64,000 nucleotides of DNA from Streptomyces sp. R33 (GTDB lineage Bacteria > Actinomycetota > Actinomycetes > Streptomycetales > Streptomycetaceae). Shown piece after piece: positions 19,810 through 28,728 of the stretch (positions are counted from its first letter, which is position 1; each line of letters starts with the position of its first letter). Both the position numbers and the translations under genes were made by a program. The DNA lies in contig NZ_CP165727.1 of NCBI RefSeq assembly GCF_041200175.1, positions 2,827,501-2,891,500 of the forward strand, read 5' to 3'. The notes beneath the pieces were generated by a model. The model was not told the origin of the DNA and made no database searches. It saw only the letters and a program-made list of their open reading frames with translations.

Positions 19810-21087
19810 GTGATGGCCACCGCGACGCAGCCGCAGACGGGTGCACCCGCACCCGCACGCGGCGGGGTGACGCCGTATCCGAAGTCGAGCCCGGGCCGTT
19901 TCGGCCCGTTCCGATTGCAACAACTCGTACTGCTCCAGATCGCCGTGGCCGCCCTGCTGGTGGCCTGGGTCGTGGAGCCGATGCTGCTGATCCCCGCCGG
20001 TGTCCTGGCACTCGTCCTGGTGGTGCTCGCCGTCGTACGCCGCCACCAGCGCTCCCTGCCCGAGTGGATCGGCGGCGCGCTCGCGCTGCGCACCCGGCGG
20101 CGCCGGGCCGCGTCGTTCGCGGTGCCGGCGGGTACCGAGCCGGGGCTGGCCCCGCTCGTCGAGGCCGATCCGGCGCTGCGGACGCTCACGTTCAGCGACC
20201 GCGACCGGCGGCCCGTCGGGATGGTCGGTGACGGGACGTTCCTGACCGCCGTCGTCCAGGTGGACACGGACGCCACCGCGCTGCGGCCCGACCGCGGAGC
20301 CCGGCCGCTGCCGCTGGCACTCGTACGGGACATCCTCGAAGTCGACGGCATCCGGCTGGAGTCGGCGCAGCTGGTGCAGCACACTCAGCCGGCGCCTGCC
20401 CCGCATCTGCCGGCCCAGTCGATGGCCACCCGCAACTACGCGCCGCTGCAGGCCGCCACGGGCACTCCTGCGGTGCGGCTGACCTGGATCGCGCTCAAGC
20501 TCGACCCGGAGCTGTGCCCCGAGGCGGTCACCGCGCGCGGCGGCGGGCTCGCGGGTGCGCAGCGCTGTGTGGTGCGGGCGGCCGACCAGTTGGCGAGCCG
20601 GCTGACCGGGGCCGGCTTCCGGGCGACCGTGCTCACCGAGCAGGAGCTGACGGCTGCGCTGGCCACCTCCTCGTGCGCGAACCCGATGGCGATCACGCAG
20701 GCGGGGCGCTCGGCGAGCACCGGCCGTCGGACGGAGGAGACGGCGCGGATCTGGCGCTGCGACGACCGGCGGCACACCACGTACTGGATAGGCCGCTGGC
20801 CACAGCTCGGCGGCAGCGGGGCGGCGTCCCTGCCGCAGTTCGTGGCGCTGCTGACCTCGCTGCCGGCACTGGCGACGAACTTCAGCCTGACGATGGCTCC
20901 GGCGGAGCGCCGGGGCGTGACGCTGACCGGCCACGTCCGGGTCACGGGACGCAGCGACGAGGAACTCGTGGCGGCCCGCCGGGAACTGGAACGGACGGCC
21001 CGCGGTGTGCGCACCGGGCTGGTCCGGCTCGACCGTGAACAGGTACCGGGGCTGCTGGCTTCGCTGCCGCTGGGAGGGGCGCGATGA
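19810..21087 (+). CDS. eccE: Type VII secretion protein EccE
   Basis: EccE is the peripheral membrane-complex subunit of ESX systems. The 425-residue protein has a short Pro/Ala-rich N-terminus, two closely spaced membrane helices (about residues 33-70) and a soluble domain (SLPEWIGGALALRTRRRR onward). A GTG at 19810 lies seven bases from GGAGG; the ATG directly after it is the alternative start. It overlaps the next gene by ATGA. The assignment rests on topology, position and local motifs; EccE is the least conserved Ecc protein. Confidence 0.85.
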   Translation: MMATATQPQTGAPAPARGGVTPYPKSSPGRFGPFRLQQLVLLQIAVAALLVAWVVEPMLLIPAGVLALVLVVLAVVRRHQRSLPEWIGGALALRTRRRRAASFAVPAGTEPGLAPLVEADPALRTLTFSDRDRRPVGMVGDGTFLTAVVQVDTDATALRPDRGARPLPLALVRDILEVDGIRLESAQLVQHTQPAPAPHLPAQSMATRNYAPLQAATGTPAVRLTWIALKLDPELCPEAVTARGGGLAGAQRCVVRAADQLASRLTGAGFRATVLTEQELTAALATSSCANPMAITQAGRSASTGRRTEETARIWRCDDRRHTTYWIGRWPQLGGSGAASLPQFVALLTSLPALATNFSLTMAPAERRGVTLTGHVRVTGRSDEELVAARRELERTARGVRTGLVRLDREQVPGLLASLPLGGAR

Positions 21088-21782
21088 GGGGCGGGTTCGG
21101 GCTGATCGGCCCGCGCCGGGAACGGCACGCGGTCCCCGCGGTGGACCTGGACGCGCTGGCGCTGCCCGTCGGGGACGACGGGGTCGTCATCGGCGTGGAC
21201 GCCGAGGGGCGTCCGGCGGTGCTCGGCATCAACCGGCCGACGCCGTACGAGGTGACGCTGATCGGCGGTCTGTGGACGGCGCAGGTGCTGGCGCTGCGCG
21301 CGGCGGCCACGGGCGCGCGGGTCGCGGTGGAGACCGGGCGCGGGCAGGTGTGGTCCGGGCTGGCCCAGGCGGCGGGCGGCGGCCAGCAGTGCGTGACGCT
21401 GCACGAGGTCGGCCGGGTGCCGCCGCAGGGCGCGTCGGCGGGCAGCCCGGTGCTGGTGATCCGCGACTGCGGGATGCGGCCGCCGCGCGGGCGCGTGGTG
21501 GCGGGCCCCTGGCAGTCGGTGCTGACCCTGCTGCCGTACCTGAGCCCGACGGCGCCGAGGCTGCTGCAGAACTCGTCGCTGGTGGGCGTCCAGCGGGTGT
21601 CCCCGGACGAGGCGGAGCAGCTCGGCCGCCTGATGAACCTGCCGCGGGCGGCGGTGGATTCCCTGCCGACGCTGGGCGACGGCGTCACCCTGTGGTGCAC
21701 GCCGAGGGACCGCCAGTTCGTGATGACCCAAGGCACGGAACCGGAAACAGGCCTCCTGGGCCCCTCCCGCCGCATCGACTGA
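21084..21782 (+). CDS. Unrecognised soluble protein coupled to eccE
   Basis: A 232-residue protein whose ATG overlaps the eccE stop (ATGA), so the two are translationally coupled. It has no signal peptide or membrane segment. Visible stretches are GVVIGVDAEGRPAVLGINRPTPYEVTL, LHEVGRVPP and LWCTPRDRQFVMT near the end. I recognise no family. The coupling suggests a cytoplasmic subunit or partner of the type VII membrane complex, possibly standing in for the C-terminal part of longer EccE proteins. Confidence 0.8.
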   Translation: MRGGFGLIGPRRERHAVPAVDLDALALPVGDDGVVIGVDAEGRPAVLGINRPTPYEVTLIGGLWTAQVLALRAAATGARVAVETGRGQVWSGLAQAAGGGQQCVTLHEVGRVPPQGASAGSPVLVIRDCGMRPPRGRVVAGPWQSVLTLLPYLSPTAPRLLQNSSLVGVQRVSPDEAEQLGRLMNLPRAAVDSLPTLGDGVTLWCTPRDRQFVMTQGTEPETGLLGPSRRID

Positions 21783-21942
21783 CGCCCGGATGCCCACCCA
21801 CACCGCTGCCACGAGGTCCGGCGGGGAGGTCCCGATCAGCCGGGCGAGCCGGCCGGGCCGGTCGGCTGTGTGCCGCCCGGGCTGGGGCCGACGCAGCCGG
21901 GCCGCGCGGGCCGGGGCCGGCCGGTCGGGGCGGGTGGTCGCT

Positions 21943-21996
21943 CCGGACGGGCTGGGTGGGCCGGACGGGCTGGACGCGCCGGACGGGCTGGGGCCG
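21943..21996. repeat. Three tandem 18-bp repeats
   Basis: CCGGACGGGCTGG occurs at 21943, 21961 and 21979, exactly 18 bases apart, each followed by a different five-base G/C filler. A further copy lies near 22132. A longer direct repeat (GTGGTCGCTCCG) also occurs around 21935 and 22100. Confidence 0.8.
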
Positions 21997-22187
21997 GTAC
22001 GGCCGTGGCGGCCGGGCAGGACGAGCCAAGCGGACCGCCCAGGCCGGTCGGGCCACGCGGGCCAGGTTGGCCCGGCGGACCATGCTGGCCGGGGCAGGTG
22101 GTCGCTCCGAACGGGTCACGCTGGCCGGACGGGCTGGGCGGGCCGTTCGAGTGGGGGCGGGCGCAGCGGGCCGGACGGGCACCGGGA

Positions 22188-22323
22188 ACGGGGCGGAGCC
22201 CCAGGGCCGCTCCAGGCCCGCCGACACCATCAAGCCCCGCCGGCGTTTGAGGCGCGGGTCCGGGCAGAGTCCGGGAAACGGAGAAAGGGCGGGGCGGGGA
22301 GAACAGCCCCGCGCAGCGGCACC
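22188..22323. repeat. Probable dispersed Streptomyces extragenic repeat
   Basis: The stretch contains GGGCGGAGCCCCAGGGCCGC, then CAAGCCCCGCCGGCGTTTGA, GGCGCGGGTCCGGGCAGAGT and CAGCCCCGCGCAGCGGCACC in order. From memory, this block, with CCGGCGTTTGAGG at its core, recurs between genes throughout Streptomyces genomes. It is noncoding here. Confidence 0.5.
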
Positions 22324-22538
22324 ACGCCCGACCCCACCGGGCCGGTGACGGTTGCTCAGGAGGCAGCCACCCTGTAGGCAGGACGGCAAGGACGACGGCA
22401 CCGAGCCGGCCCGCAAGGGCCCCCGCACCGCGGGACGTCCAACGGGGGCGGACACCGGTGTCGGCACGCGATTAGGCTGGGCGCGGGCGCGGCGTCGAGG
22501 TGGGCGCCGGACCAGTGTTCGACAGACCAGGAGGACCA

Positions 22539-25049
22539 GTGAGCGGCGATCGGAACGAGAGGCGCGGCGGGACTTGGGACGTCCCGACGGACGATCAGTC
22601 CGACGCGGAGCCCGAGATGACGGGCGAGTTCACCATCGACTACACCCCACCGGCCTGGTACACGCAGGGCGCGGCCCCGGCCACGCCGGTACCGGGCCTC
22701 CCCGAGGGCAGCGGCTTCGAACCCCACCGCCCGTCGGACGTGGCCTCGCCCCCGACGATGCGGATCGCCCCGCCGGCCCCGCGCACCCCGTCGGACGGCG
22801 CGGGCGTGCCCTCGCCGTTCCCGGCGCCGGCCCCGGCGGCCCCGGCACCCTTCAGCACGCCGGCCGACAACGCCACCCCGCCTGCGGCCTTCCCGCCCCC
22901 GGCGCTCGCCGACAACACGGGCGCCCCCACGACTTTCCCGGCCCCGGCCCCGGAACCGGCGGACCCCACCGGCGCGCCCGCGGCGCTCCCGGCACCCGCC
23001 GAGGTACCGGCTCCGCCGGCACCGGCACCCGCCGGCCACCCCGGCCTGCCCTCGGCGGGCCTGACCCTGGACAAGGCACCCGCCGTGCCGACGCCGACAC
23101 CAGCCCTGGAACCGGCCCCGGAACCGGCCCCGGCGCCCCTCGACATGCCCTCCGCCGAGGCTCCCGCCGACGCACCCGGACCGCTCGTGAAGGCCTCCTC
23201 CGAGGGATCCGCCCCCGTCCAGCGGCACGCCACGCCGCCTGACGGGACGGCCATCCCGTTCGCGAACCCCGAGCCCGCGGCTCCGGAGGCTCCCCGGGAC
23301 GCCGTTCCCGCGCCCGTTCCCGCGCCCGTCGCCGACGCCGTCCCTGCGGCCCCCGTACCGCAGGCCCCGGAGCCCGTCACCCCCGTGGATGCGGTTCACC
23401 CGCCCGTGGAAGCCCCCTTCGGGGGACCCGGAGGCGAACTTCCGGCGCTGCCGCCCGCGTTCCCCGCCACCACGGCTCCGCAGGACGGCTACGGCTTCCC
23501 GCCGGCCCCCCGCCCCGCCGGCACCGCACCCCAGGACGGGTACGGCTTCCCGCCGCCGCCCCAGAACGGGTATGGCTTCCCCCCGGCCCCCGCACCGGCC
23601 GCCACCGCGCCCCAGGACGGGTACGGCTTCCCGCCGGCGCCCGCACCGGCGCAGCCCCAGCCGGACCCGCAGCCGCCCGTCGGCGACTACGCCTTCCCGC
23701 CGGCGCAGCCCGCACCGGCCCCGGCCCCCGCGCCCGTACCGCAGCAGCACCAGCAGCACCTGCAGCAGCAGCCGCAGTACGACCCCGGTACCGGCGGCGC
23801 CCAGTGGTCCGCCGGGCCCCAGCCGGGCCCGCAGCCGCACGATCCCCGCTACCAGCCCGGCCCGGCCGGCGGCGGGGCGCCCCTCGGCTACACCGCCGCC
23901 GTCGAGCTGTCCTCCGACCGGCTCCTGCGCGGCAAGCAGAAGCCCAAGCCCCAGCGCTCCGGGTTCCGTTTCGGCGGCAAGGCCGCCGAGGCCGAGCGCC
24001 TGCGCAAGCTCGAGCTCATCCGCACCCCGGTCATGTCCTGCTACCGCATCGCCGTCATCAGCCTCAAGGGCGGCGTCGGCAAGACCACGACCACCACCGC
24101 CCTCGGCGCGACCCTCGCCACCGAGCGCCAGGACAAGATCCTGGCCATCGACGCGAACCCCGACGCCGGAACCCTCGGCCGCCGTGTCCGCCGCGAGACC
24201 GGGGCCACCATCCGGGACCTGGTCCAGGCGATCCCGTACCTGAACTCGTACATGGACATCCGGCGGTTCACCTCCCAGGCCCCCTCCGGCCTGGAGATCA
24301 TCGCCAACGACGTGGACCCCGCCGTCTCGACGACGTTCAACGACGAGGACTACCGCCGGGTCATCGACACGCTGGGCCGCCAGTACCCGATCATCCTCAC
24401 CGACTCGGGCACCGGCCTCCTCTACTCCGCCATGCGCGGCGTCCTGGACCTGGCCGATCAGCTGATCATCATCTCGACCCCGTCGGTGGACGGTGCCAGC
24501 AGCGCGAGCACGACGCTCGACTGGCTCTCCGCGCACGGGTACGCCGACCTGGTCTCCCGCTCGCTCACCGTCATCTCGGGGGTCCGCGAGACCAGCAAGA
24601 TGATCAAGATCGAGGACATCGTGCAGCACTTCGAGACCCGCTGCCGCGGCGTCGTCGTCGTGCCGTTCGACGAGCACCTCGCGGCCGGTGCCGAGGTCGA
24701 CCTCGACTTGATGCGGCCGAAGACCCGGGAGGCGTACTTCAACCTCTCCGCGCTCGTGGCCGAGGACTTCGTCCGTGCCGCCCAGCAGGCCCCCCAGGGC
24801 CACTGGGGAGCACCTCAGCAGCCTCAGCAGCCCCAGCTGCAGCAGCCCCAGCCGCACCAGTCACCGCAGCAGCCGCAGCCGCAGGGCCAGCCGTACGGCC
24901 AGCCCCAGGGCCCGTCCCCGTACCAGCAGCCGCCACAGCCGTACGCCCAGCCGTATCCGCAGCCCGGCCAGCCCTGGCAGCCTCAGCAGCAGCCGCCCCA
25001 GCAGCCCCAGCACCCGCAGCAGCCCCCGCGCGACCCGCGCCTCGGCTGA
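22539..25049 (+). CDS. Proline-rich MinD/ParA-like ATPase of the type VII locus (EspI-like)
   Basis: An 836-residue protein starts at GTG behind AGGAGG. Residues 1-450 are Pro/Ala-rich and disordered, with four [DN]GYGFPP repeats around residues 315-370 and a Gln-rich stretch after them. From about residue 500 comes a MinD/ParA-type ATPase with the deviant Walker [13 protein letters not shown] and [11 protein letters not shown]. The last 80 residues are Gln/Pro-rich again. Similar proline-rich ATPases (EspI) occur in mycobacterial ESX loci, and Streptomyces type VII loci carry this gene. Its role is probably regulatory or in positioning the apparatus; that is inference. Confidence 0.88.
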   Translation: MSGDRNERRGGTWDVPTDDQSDAEPEMTGEFTIDYTPPAWYTQGAAPATPVPGLPEGSGFEPHRPSDVASPPTMRIAPPAPRTPSDGAGVPSPFPAPAPAAPAPFSTPADNATPPAAFPPPALADNTGAPTTFPAPAPEPADPTGAPAALPAPAEVPAPPAPAPAGHPGLPSAGLTLDKAPAVPTPTPALEPAPEPAPAPLDMPSAEAPADAPGPLVKASSEGSAPVQRHATPPDGTAIPFANPEPAAPEAPRDAVPAPVPAPVADAVPAAPVPQAPEPVTPVDAVHPPVEAPFGGPGGELPALPPAFPATTAPQDGYGFPPAPRPAGTAPQDGYGFPPPPQNGYGFPPAPAPAATAPQDGYGFPPAPAPAQPQPDPQPPVGDYAFPPAQPAPAPAPAPVPQQHQQHLQQQPQYDPGTGGAQWSAGPQPGPQPHDPRYQPGPAGGGAPLGYTAAVELSSDRLLRGKQKPKPQRSGFRFGGKAAEAERLRKLELIRTPVMSCYRIAVISLKGGVGKTTTTTALGATLATERQDKILAIDANPDAGTLGRRVRRETGATIRDLVQAIPYLNSYMDIRRFTSQAPSGLEIIANDVDPAVSTTFNDEDYRRVIDTLGRQYPIILTDSGTGLLYSAMRGVLDLADQLIIISTPSVDGASSASTTLDWLSAHGYADLVSRSLTVISGVRETSKMIKIEDIVQHFETRCRGVVVVPFDEHLAAGAEVDLDLMRPKTREAYFNLSALVAEDFVRAAQQAPQGHWGAPQQPQQPQLQQPQPHQSPQQPQPQGQPYGQPQGPSPYQQPPQPYAQPYPQPGQPWQPQQQPPQQPQHPQQPPRDPRLG

Positions 25050-25067
25050 CGCCGGCGACGGCAGCAG

Positions 25068-25105
25068 GAAGGGCCCGTACCTCCCCGGGGAGGTACGGGC
25101 CCTTC
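25068..25105. terminator. 38-bp perfect palindrome, convergent terminator
   Basis: GAAGGGCCCGTACCTCCCC at 25068-25086 is followed immediately by its exact reverse complement. It lies between the convergent ATPase gene and ribF and can end transcription from both sides. It is followed by TTCTCG on the plus strand and CTTCCTGC on the minus strand. Confidence 0.85.
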
Positions 25106-25134
25106 TCGTGCGCGCCGGGGCGGCCGCCCGCGGC

Positions 25135-26091
25135 TCAGTGCTCCGCGTCGTACGCCTCGGTGAGCGTCCGGGCCCGCTTCACGTCGTCGGCGATGGCCTC
25201 GAGCAGGCCGTCCAGCGATTCGAACTTCGCCATGCCGCGCACGTACGCGAGGAAGTCCACGGTCACGTGCAGGCCGTACAGGTCCAGGCCGATCCGGTCG
25301 ATCGCGTACGCCTCGACGGTCCGCTCGGTGGCGTCGAACTGCAGGTTCGTGCCGACCGAGATCGCCGCCGGCATCCGCTCGCCGTTGGCCGTGAGCCAGC
25401 CCGCGTACACGCCGTCCGCCGGGATGGCGGTGTGCGGGGCGGTCTCGACGTTGGCCGTCGGGTAGCCGAGCTCGCGCCCGCGCTGGGCGCCGCGTACGAC
25501 GACGCCCTCGACCCGGTGCGGCCGTCCGAGGATCTCGGCTGCACCCGCCATGTCTCCCTCCGCGACCAGCTTTCGAGCCAGGGTCGAGGAGAACGGCACG
25601 CCGCCGCCCGCCGCGCCGCGCTCGACGAGGTCCACGACGTCGACCTCGTAGTCGTACGTGCCGCCCAGCTCGCGGAGGAAGTCGACGTTTCCGGCGGCCC
25701 GGTGGCCGAAGCGGAAGTTCGGGCCCTCGATGACGGCCCGCGCGTGCAGCTTGTCGACGAGCACCTTGACGATGAAGTCGGCCGGGGAGAGCTGCGAGAA
25801 CTCCGCCGTGAACGGCAGGATCAGCAGCGCGTCCACTCCCAGCCCGGCCATCAGTTCGGCACGGCGGTCGTACGGGGCCAGGATCGGCGGGTGGCTGCCG
25901 GGGCGCACGACCTCGCTGGGGTGCGGGTCGAAGGTGACGACGACGGACGGGACGCCGAGCGCGCGGGCCTTGGCCGCGGCCCGCCCGATGATCAGCTGAT
26001 GGCCCCTGTGCACACCGTCGTACGAGCCGATGGTGACGACGCTGCGTCCCCAGTCCTGGGGGATGTCCTCCAAGCCACGCCAGCGCTGCAC
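25135..26091 (-). CDS. ribF: Bifunctional riboflavin kinase / FAD synthetase
   Basis: RibF phosphorylates riboflavin to FMN and adenylates FMN to FAD. The 318-residue protein has the N-terminal nucleotidyltransferase (TIGSYDGVHRGHQ, the FxxxH-type loop, and VVTFDPHPSEV) and the C-terminal kinase (RGRELGYPTANVE). The GTG at 26089-26091 follows GAGGAG. It is the last gene of the rimP-to-ribF series but is separated from truB by an opposing sigma-factor unit. Confidence 0.95.
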   Translation of the reverse strand: MQRWRGLEDIPQDWGRSVVTIGSYDGVHRGHQLIIGRAAAKARALGVPSVVVTFDPHPSEVVRPGSHPPILAPYDRRAELMAGLGVDALLILPFTAEFSQLSPADFIVKVLVDKLHARAVIEGPNFRFGHRAAGNVDFLRELGGTYDYEVDVVDLVERGAAGGGVPFSSTLARKLVAEGDMAGAAEILGRPHRVEGVVVRGAQRGRELGYPTANVETAPHTAIPADGVYAGWLTANGERMPAAISVGTNLQFDATERTVEAYAIDRIGLDLYGLHVTVDFLAYVRGMAKFESLDGLLEAIADDVKRARTLTEAYDAEH

Positions 26092-26319
26092 TGTGACCGC
26101 TCCTCGCCCGAACCGTGTAGGCCCTGTCCTGGTTGCCGATTGCAGGTCTAAGACTGCCATGCCCGTGCCCGGGGCCCCGCATCGGCATCTGGCTGGGGGC
26201 GCTCTGTGTCATCTCGGCAGGGCGGGGCCCCGGCTCGGGGATGTAACGGTGGGGGCGGATGCGGCCAAGTAAGGGGTAGAGGGACCGGTACGGGTCCCGG
26301 ACACCAGGGAGGGGGCCCG

Positions 26320-26922
26320 GTGGGCAGCACCGAGCAGGAGACCGTGCCGGCGGGAATCGGACCGCCGGATCTGACCACACCCGAAGGATTCGGGGCGTTC
26401 TACCAGGAGCACATAGAGGCGGTTCTGGGGTTCGTCACGCGCCGCGTCGCCGACCCGCATCTGGCGGCGGACCTGACGGCCGACATCTTCCTGGCGGCTC
26501 TGAAGGCCGCTCCGGGCTACCGGGCCGACCGAGGCGTCCCGGTCGCCTGGCTGTACGGCATCGCGCGGCATGTCCTGGCGGGTCATGCCCGCGGCCGTGC
26601 CCGCGAGCGCGGCGCATTGGAGCGGCTCAGCGGCCGTCGGCTGCTCGACGACGAGGACGTCGCCGCGCTGGAGGAGCGGATCGACGCCCAGCGGGCGTTC
26701 CGGGCGATGGCGCAGAGACATGCCGCCCTCTCCGAGCCGCTTCGAGCCGTCCTCGACCTGGTCGTCGTGGACGGGCTCAGCCCGGCCGAGGCCGCGCAGG
26801 CCCTCGGCGTCACCCAGGCCACCGTCCGGGTCCGCCTGCACCGCGCCCGGCGCATTCTGCGGAACGCGCCCACACCTTCCGAACACGCCGTCCCTGCACA
26901 CCTGTTGGAGGCAGCACGATGA
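26320..26922 (+). CDS. ECF-type RNA polymerase sigma factor
   Basis: A 200-residue group IV sigma factor. Region 2 includes FYQEHIEAVLGFVTRRVADP and VAWLYGIARHVLAGHARGRAR; region 4 is a helix-turn-helix (LSPAEAAQALGVTQATVRVRLHRARRILR). The GTG start (MGSTEQETVPAG) follows AGGGAGGGGG. It overlaps the next gene by ATGA. No C-terminal extension is present. The signal it answers is unknown. Confidence 0.92.
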   Translation: MGSTEQETVPAGIGPPDLTTPEGFGAFYQEHIEAVLGFVTRRVADPHLAADLTADIFLAALKAAPGYRADRGVPVAWLYGIARHVLAGHARGRARERGALERLSGRRLLDDEDVAALEERIDAQRAFRAMAQRHAALSEPLRAVLDLVVVDGLSPAEAAQALGVTQATVRVRLHRARRILRNAPTPSEHAVPAHLLEAAR

Positions 26923-27611
26923 ACAGCAGGCCCACCCGGTTCGAGGAGCGCCTCAAGGAGGAGCTCCTGGCGATCGCCGCCGACCGGAGCAGGATCGAGG
27001 AGCAGACCGACTTCACCGTCCGCTCCCCCGCCCGGCGGTTCAGGATGCCGCTCGCCCTCGGCGTGGCAGCAGCGGCGGCCGCCGGCCTTCTGGTCGCCCT
27101 GCCGGTCGTCGGCGAAGACGGGGGCGGTGCTCCCGCGTACGCCCTGACGAAGAGCAGCGACGGCACCATCACGGTCAAGCTGTTCAATCCCGGGGGACTG
27201 CCCGGCCTGGAGCGCGAGCTCCGCGCGCTGGGGGTCAGCTTGACGAGGATCCCCGTGAAGCCGGCGAACGAGTGCTCCGAATGGCCGCCCGGCGGATTCG
27301 ACGAGGCGAACGGGCTCCTCACGAGCGAGGGCGACGGACCTCTGTTGAAGATCAACTCAACGACGCTTCCGGCGGGGCACACCCTCGTCTTCACGATGCA
27401 CGAGAAGGGCCCCTGGCGAGGTTCCTTCGGCTCGCTGCGCACCTCGCTGGTGCCGTCCTGCATCCCCGACGTCTTCAGCTGGGGCACCGACGGGCCCCTG
27501 GTGAACCCCACGGGAACCTACGCGCCCGCCGGCGGTCCCAGCGGCCCCGGAGCGCCCGAGAGCCTGCCGAGCGAGGCGCTCGTCAAGCTGCGGGAGGCAG
27601 CGAAAAGATAG
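26919..27611 (+). CDS. Membrane protein paired with the ECF sigma factor (possible anti-sigma)
   Basis: A 230-residue protein begins with a charged cytoplasmic segment (RFEERLKEELLAIAADRSRIEEQ), has one membrane helix (about residues 44-64) and an exported domain with two Cys (NECSEWPPG and VPSCIPD). Overlap with the sigma gene and the topology suggest a membrane anti-sigma factor. The HxxxCxxC zinc anti-sigma motif is absent, so the assignment is inference from context. Confidence 0.75.
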   Translation: MNSRPTRFEERLKEELLAIAADRSRIEEQTDFTVRSPARRFRMPLALGVAAAAAAGLLVALPVVGEDGGGAPAYALTKSSDGTITVKLFNPGGLPGLERELRALGVSLTRIPVKPANECSEWPPGGFDEANGLLTSEGDGPLLKINSTTLPAGHTLVFTMHEKGPWRGSFGSLRTSLVPSCIPDVFSWGTDGPLVNPTGTYAPAGGPSGPGAPESLPSEALVKLREAAKR

Positions 27612-27763
27612 TCGGGGGCACGAGGCCGGCCTCGGCGGGAAACGGGCGCCGACAGGAGCCTGCGCTGCGGAAAGCGCCCCCTTGTGCTCCCTCAGTCACC
27701 CCGCGCGCCTGCTCGGACGGGTGAATTCGGGGGCCCGGCTGGATAGACACCTACCCGAGGGGG

Positions 27764-27811
27764 GTCGTGGAGCGGTGAGCAGCAGGCGATGTGCGCTCAC
27801 CGCTCCACGAC
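27764..27811. terminator. Convergent terminator of truB and the sigma unit
   Basis: A 17-bp perfect stem (GTCGTGGAGCGGTGAGC with its complement at 27795-27811) with a 14-base loop lies in the 208-bp gap between the convergent genes ending at 27611 and 27820. Confidence 0.8.
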
Positions 27812-27819
27812 AAAGCGGA

Positions 27820-28728
27820 TCAGACGAAGACGGCCAGCGACTTCGCCTTGCCGCCCTTGCTCTCCACGAGGCCGAGCAGCTGGCCCTCCGGCCCGTAGAC
27901 CGCCACCGTCTTCCCGGCGGGGTACGCGTCCGGCATCTCGATCCGCACGCCGTTGGCGAGCAGCGAGGCCCGCCGGGCGTCCAGGTCCCAGCGCGGGAAG
28001 GCGGCGGCCGCCGCCTCGCCGATCGGCATGACGGTCAGCTCCTCCTGGAGCTGGTCCAGGGTCCTCGCCCGGTCGATCTTGTACGGGCCCACCCGGGTGC
28101 GCCGCAGCGCGGTGAGGTGCCCGCCGACGCCGAGGTCGGCGCCCAGGTCACGGGCCAGGGCGCGGATGTACGTACCGCTGGAGCAGACCACGGAGACGAC
28201 GAGGTCGACGACCTTGGTGCCGTCCTCGGCCTCTGCGTCCCGCATGTCGTACACCTGGAACGAGGAGATGGTCACCGGCCGGGCCGGGATCTCGAAGTCC
28301 TCGCCGTCCCGCGCGCGCTTGTAGGAGCGCACGCCCTTGATCTTGATGGCGCTGACCTTCGACGGGATCTGCATGATCTCGCCGGACAGCTTGGCGATGC
28401 CCTTGTCCACGGCCTCGCGGGTCACCGCGGAGGCGTCCGTCGAAGAGGTGATCTCACCCTCCGCGTCGTCCGTCAGGGTGTTCTGGCCGAGGCGGATCGT
28501 CCCGAGGTATTCCTTCTCGGTGAGCGCGAGGTGGCCGAGGAGCTTGGTGGCCTTCTCGACGCCCAGGACCAGCACGCCCGTCGCCATCGGGTCGAGCGTG
28601 CCGGCGTGGCCGACGCGGCGGGTCTTGGCGATCCCGCGCATCTTGGCGACCACGTCGTGCGAAGTGAAGCCGGACGGCTTGTCGACGATGACAAGCCCGT
28701 CCGGCGTCTTCCCTGCGTTGTTGCTCAT
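27820..28728 (-). CDS. truB: tRNA pseudouridine(55) synthase
   Basis: TruB makes pseudouridine 55 in the T-loop of tRNAs. The 302-residue protein has the catalytic Asp46 in GHAGTLDPMATG, the KPSGFTSHD motif and the RALARDLG segment. The ATG start overlaps the rbfA stop (ATGA). It belongs to the rimP-nusA-infB-rbfA translation cluster. Confidence 0.96.
   Translation of the reverse strand: MSNNAGKTPDGLVIVDKPSGFTSHDVVAKMRGIAKTRRVGHAGTLDPMATGVLVLGVEKATKLLGHLALTEKEYLGTIRLGQNTLTDDAEGEITSSTDASAVTREAVDKGIAKLSGEIMQIPSKVSAIKIKGVRSYKRARDGEDFEIPARPVTISSFQVYDMRDAEAEDGTKVVDLVVSVVCSSGTYIRALARDLGADLGVGGHLTALRRTRVGPYKIDRARTLDQLQEELTVMPIGEAAAAAFPRWDLDARRASLLANGVRIEMPDAYPAGKTVAVYGPEGQLLGLVESKGGKAKSLAVFV

Larger units (their letters stand above)
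21783..22538. other. 756-bp repeat-rich gap without a credible gene
   Basis: Open frames on both strands encode only low-complexity Gly/Arg/Ala or Pro/Arg/Ala strings, without ribosome binding sites. The sequence is dominated by GGCCGG- and GACGGGCTGG-like units, including an 18-bp periodic array. Its right part looks like a recurrent Streptomyces extragenic repeat. The promoter of the ATPase gene at 22539 should lie in the last 150 bp. Confidence 0.6.

Noticed and set aside
21943..22140. Possible CRISPR-like array from spaced repeats
   Set aside because: The units are 13 bases with five-base fillers, far below repeat and spacer lengths of CRISPR arrays, and no cas gene is present.
21790..22377. 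Open frames in the gap between eccE's partner and the EspI-like ATPase
   Set aside because: They encode only Gly/Arg/Ala strings produced by short G/C repeats, lack ribosome binding sites and show no family.
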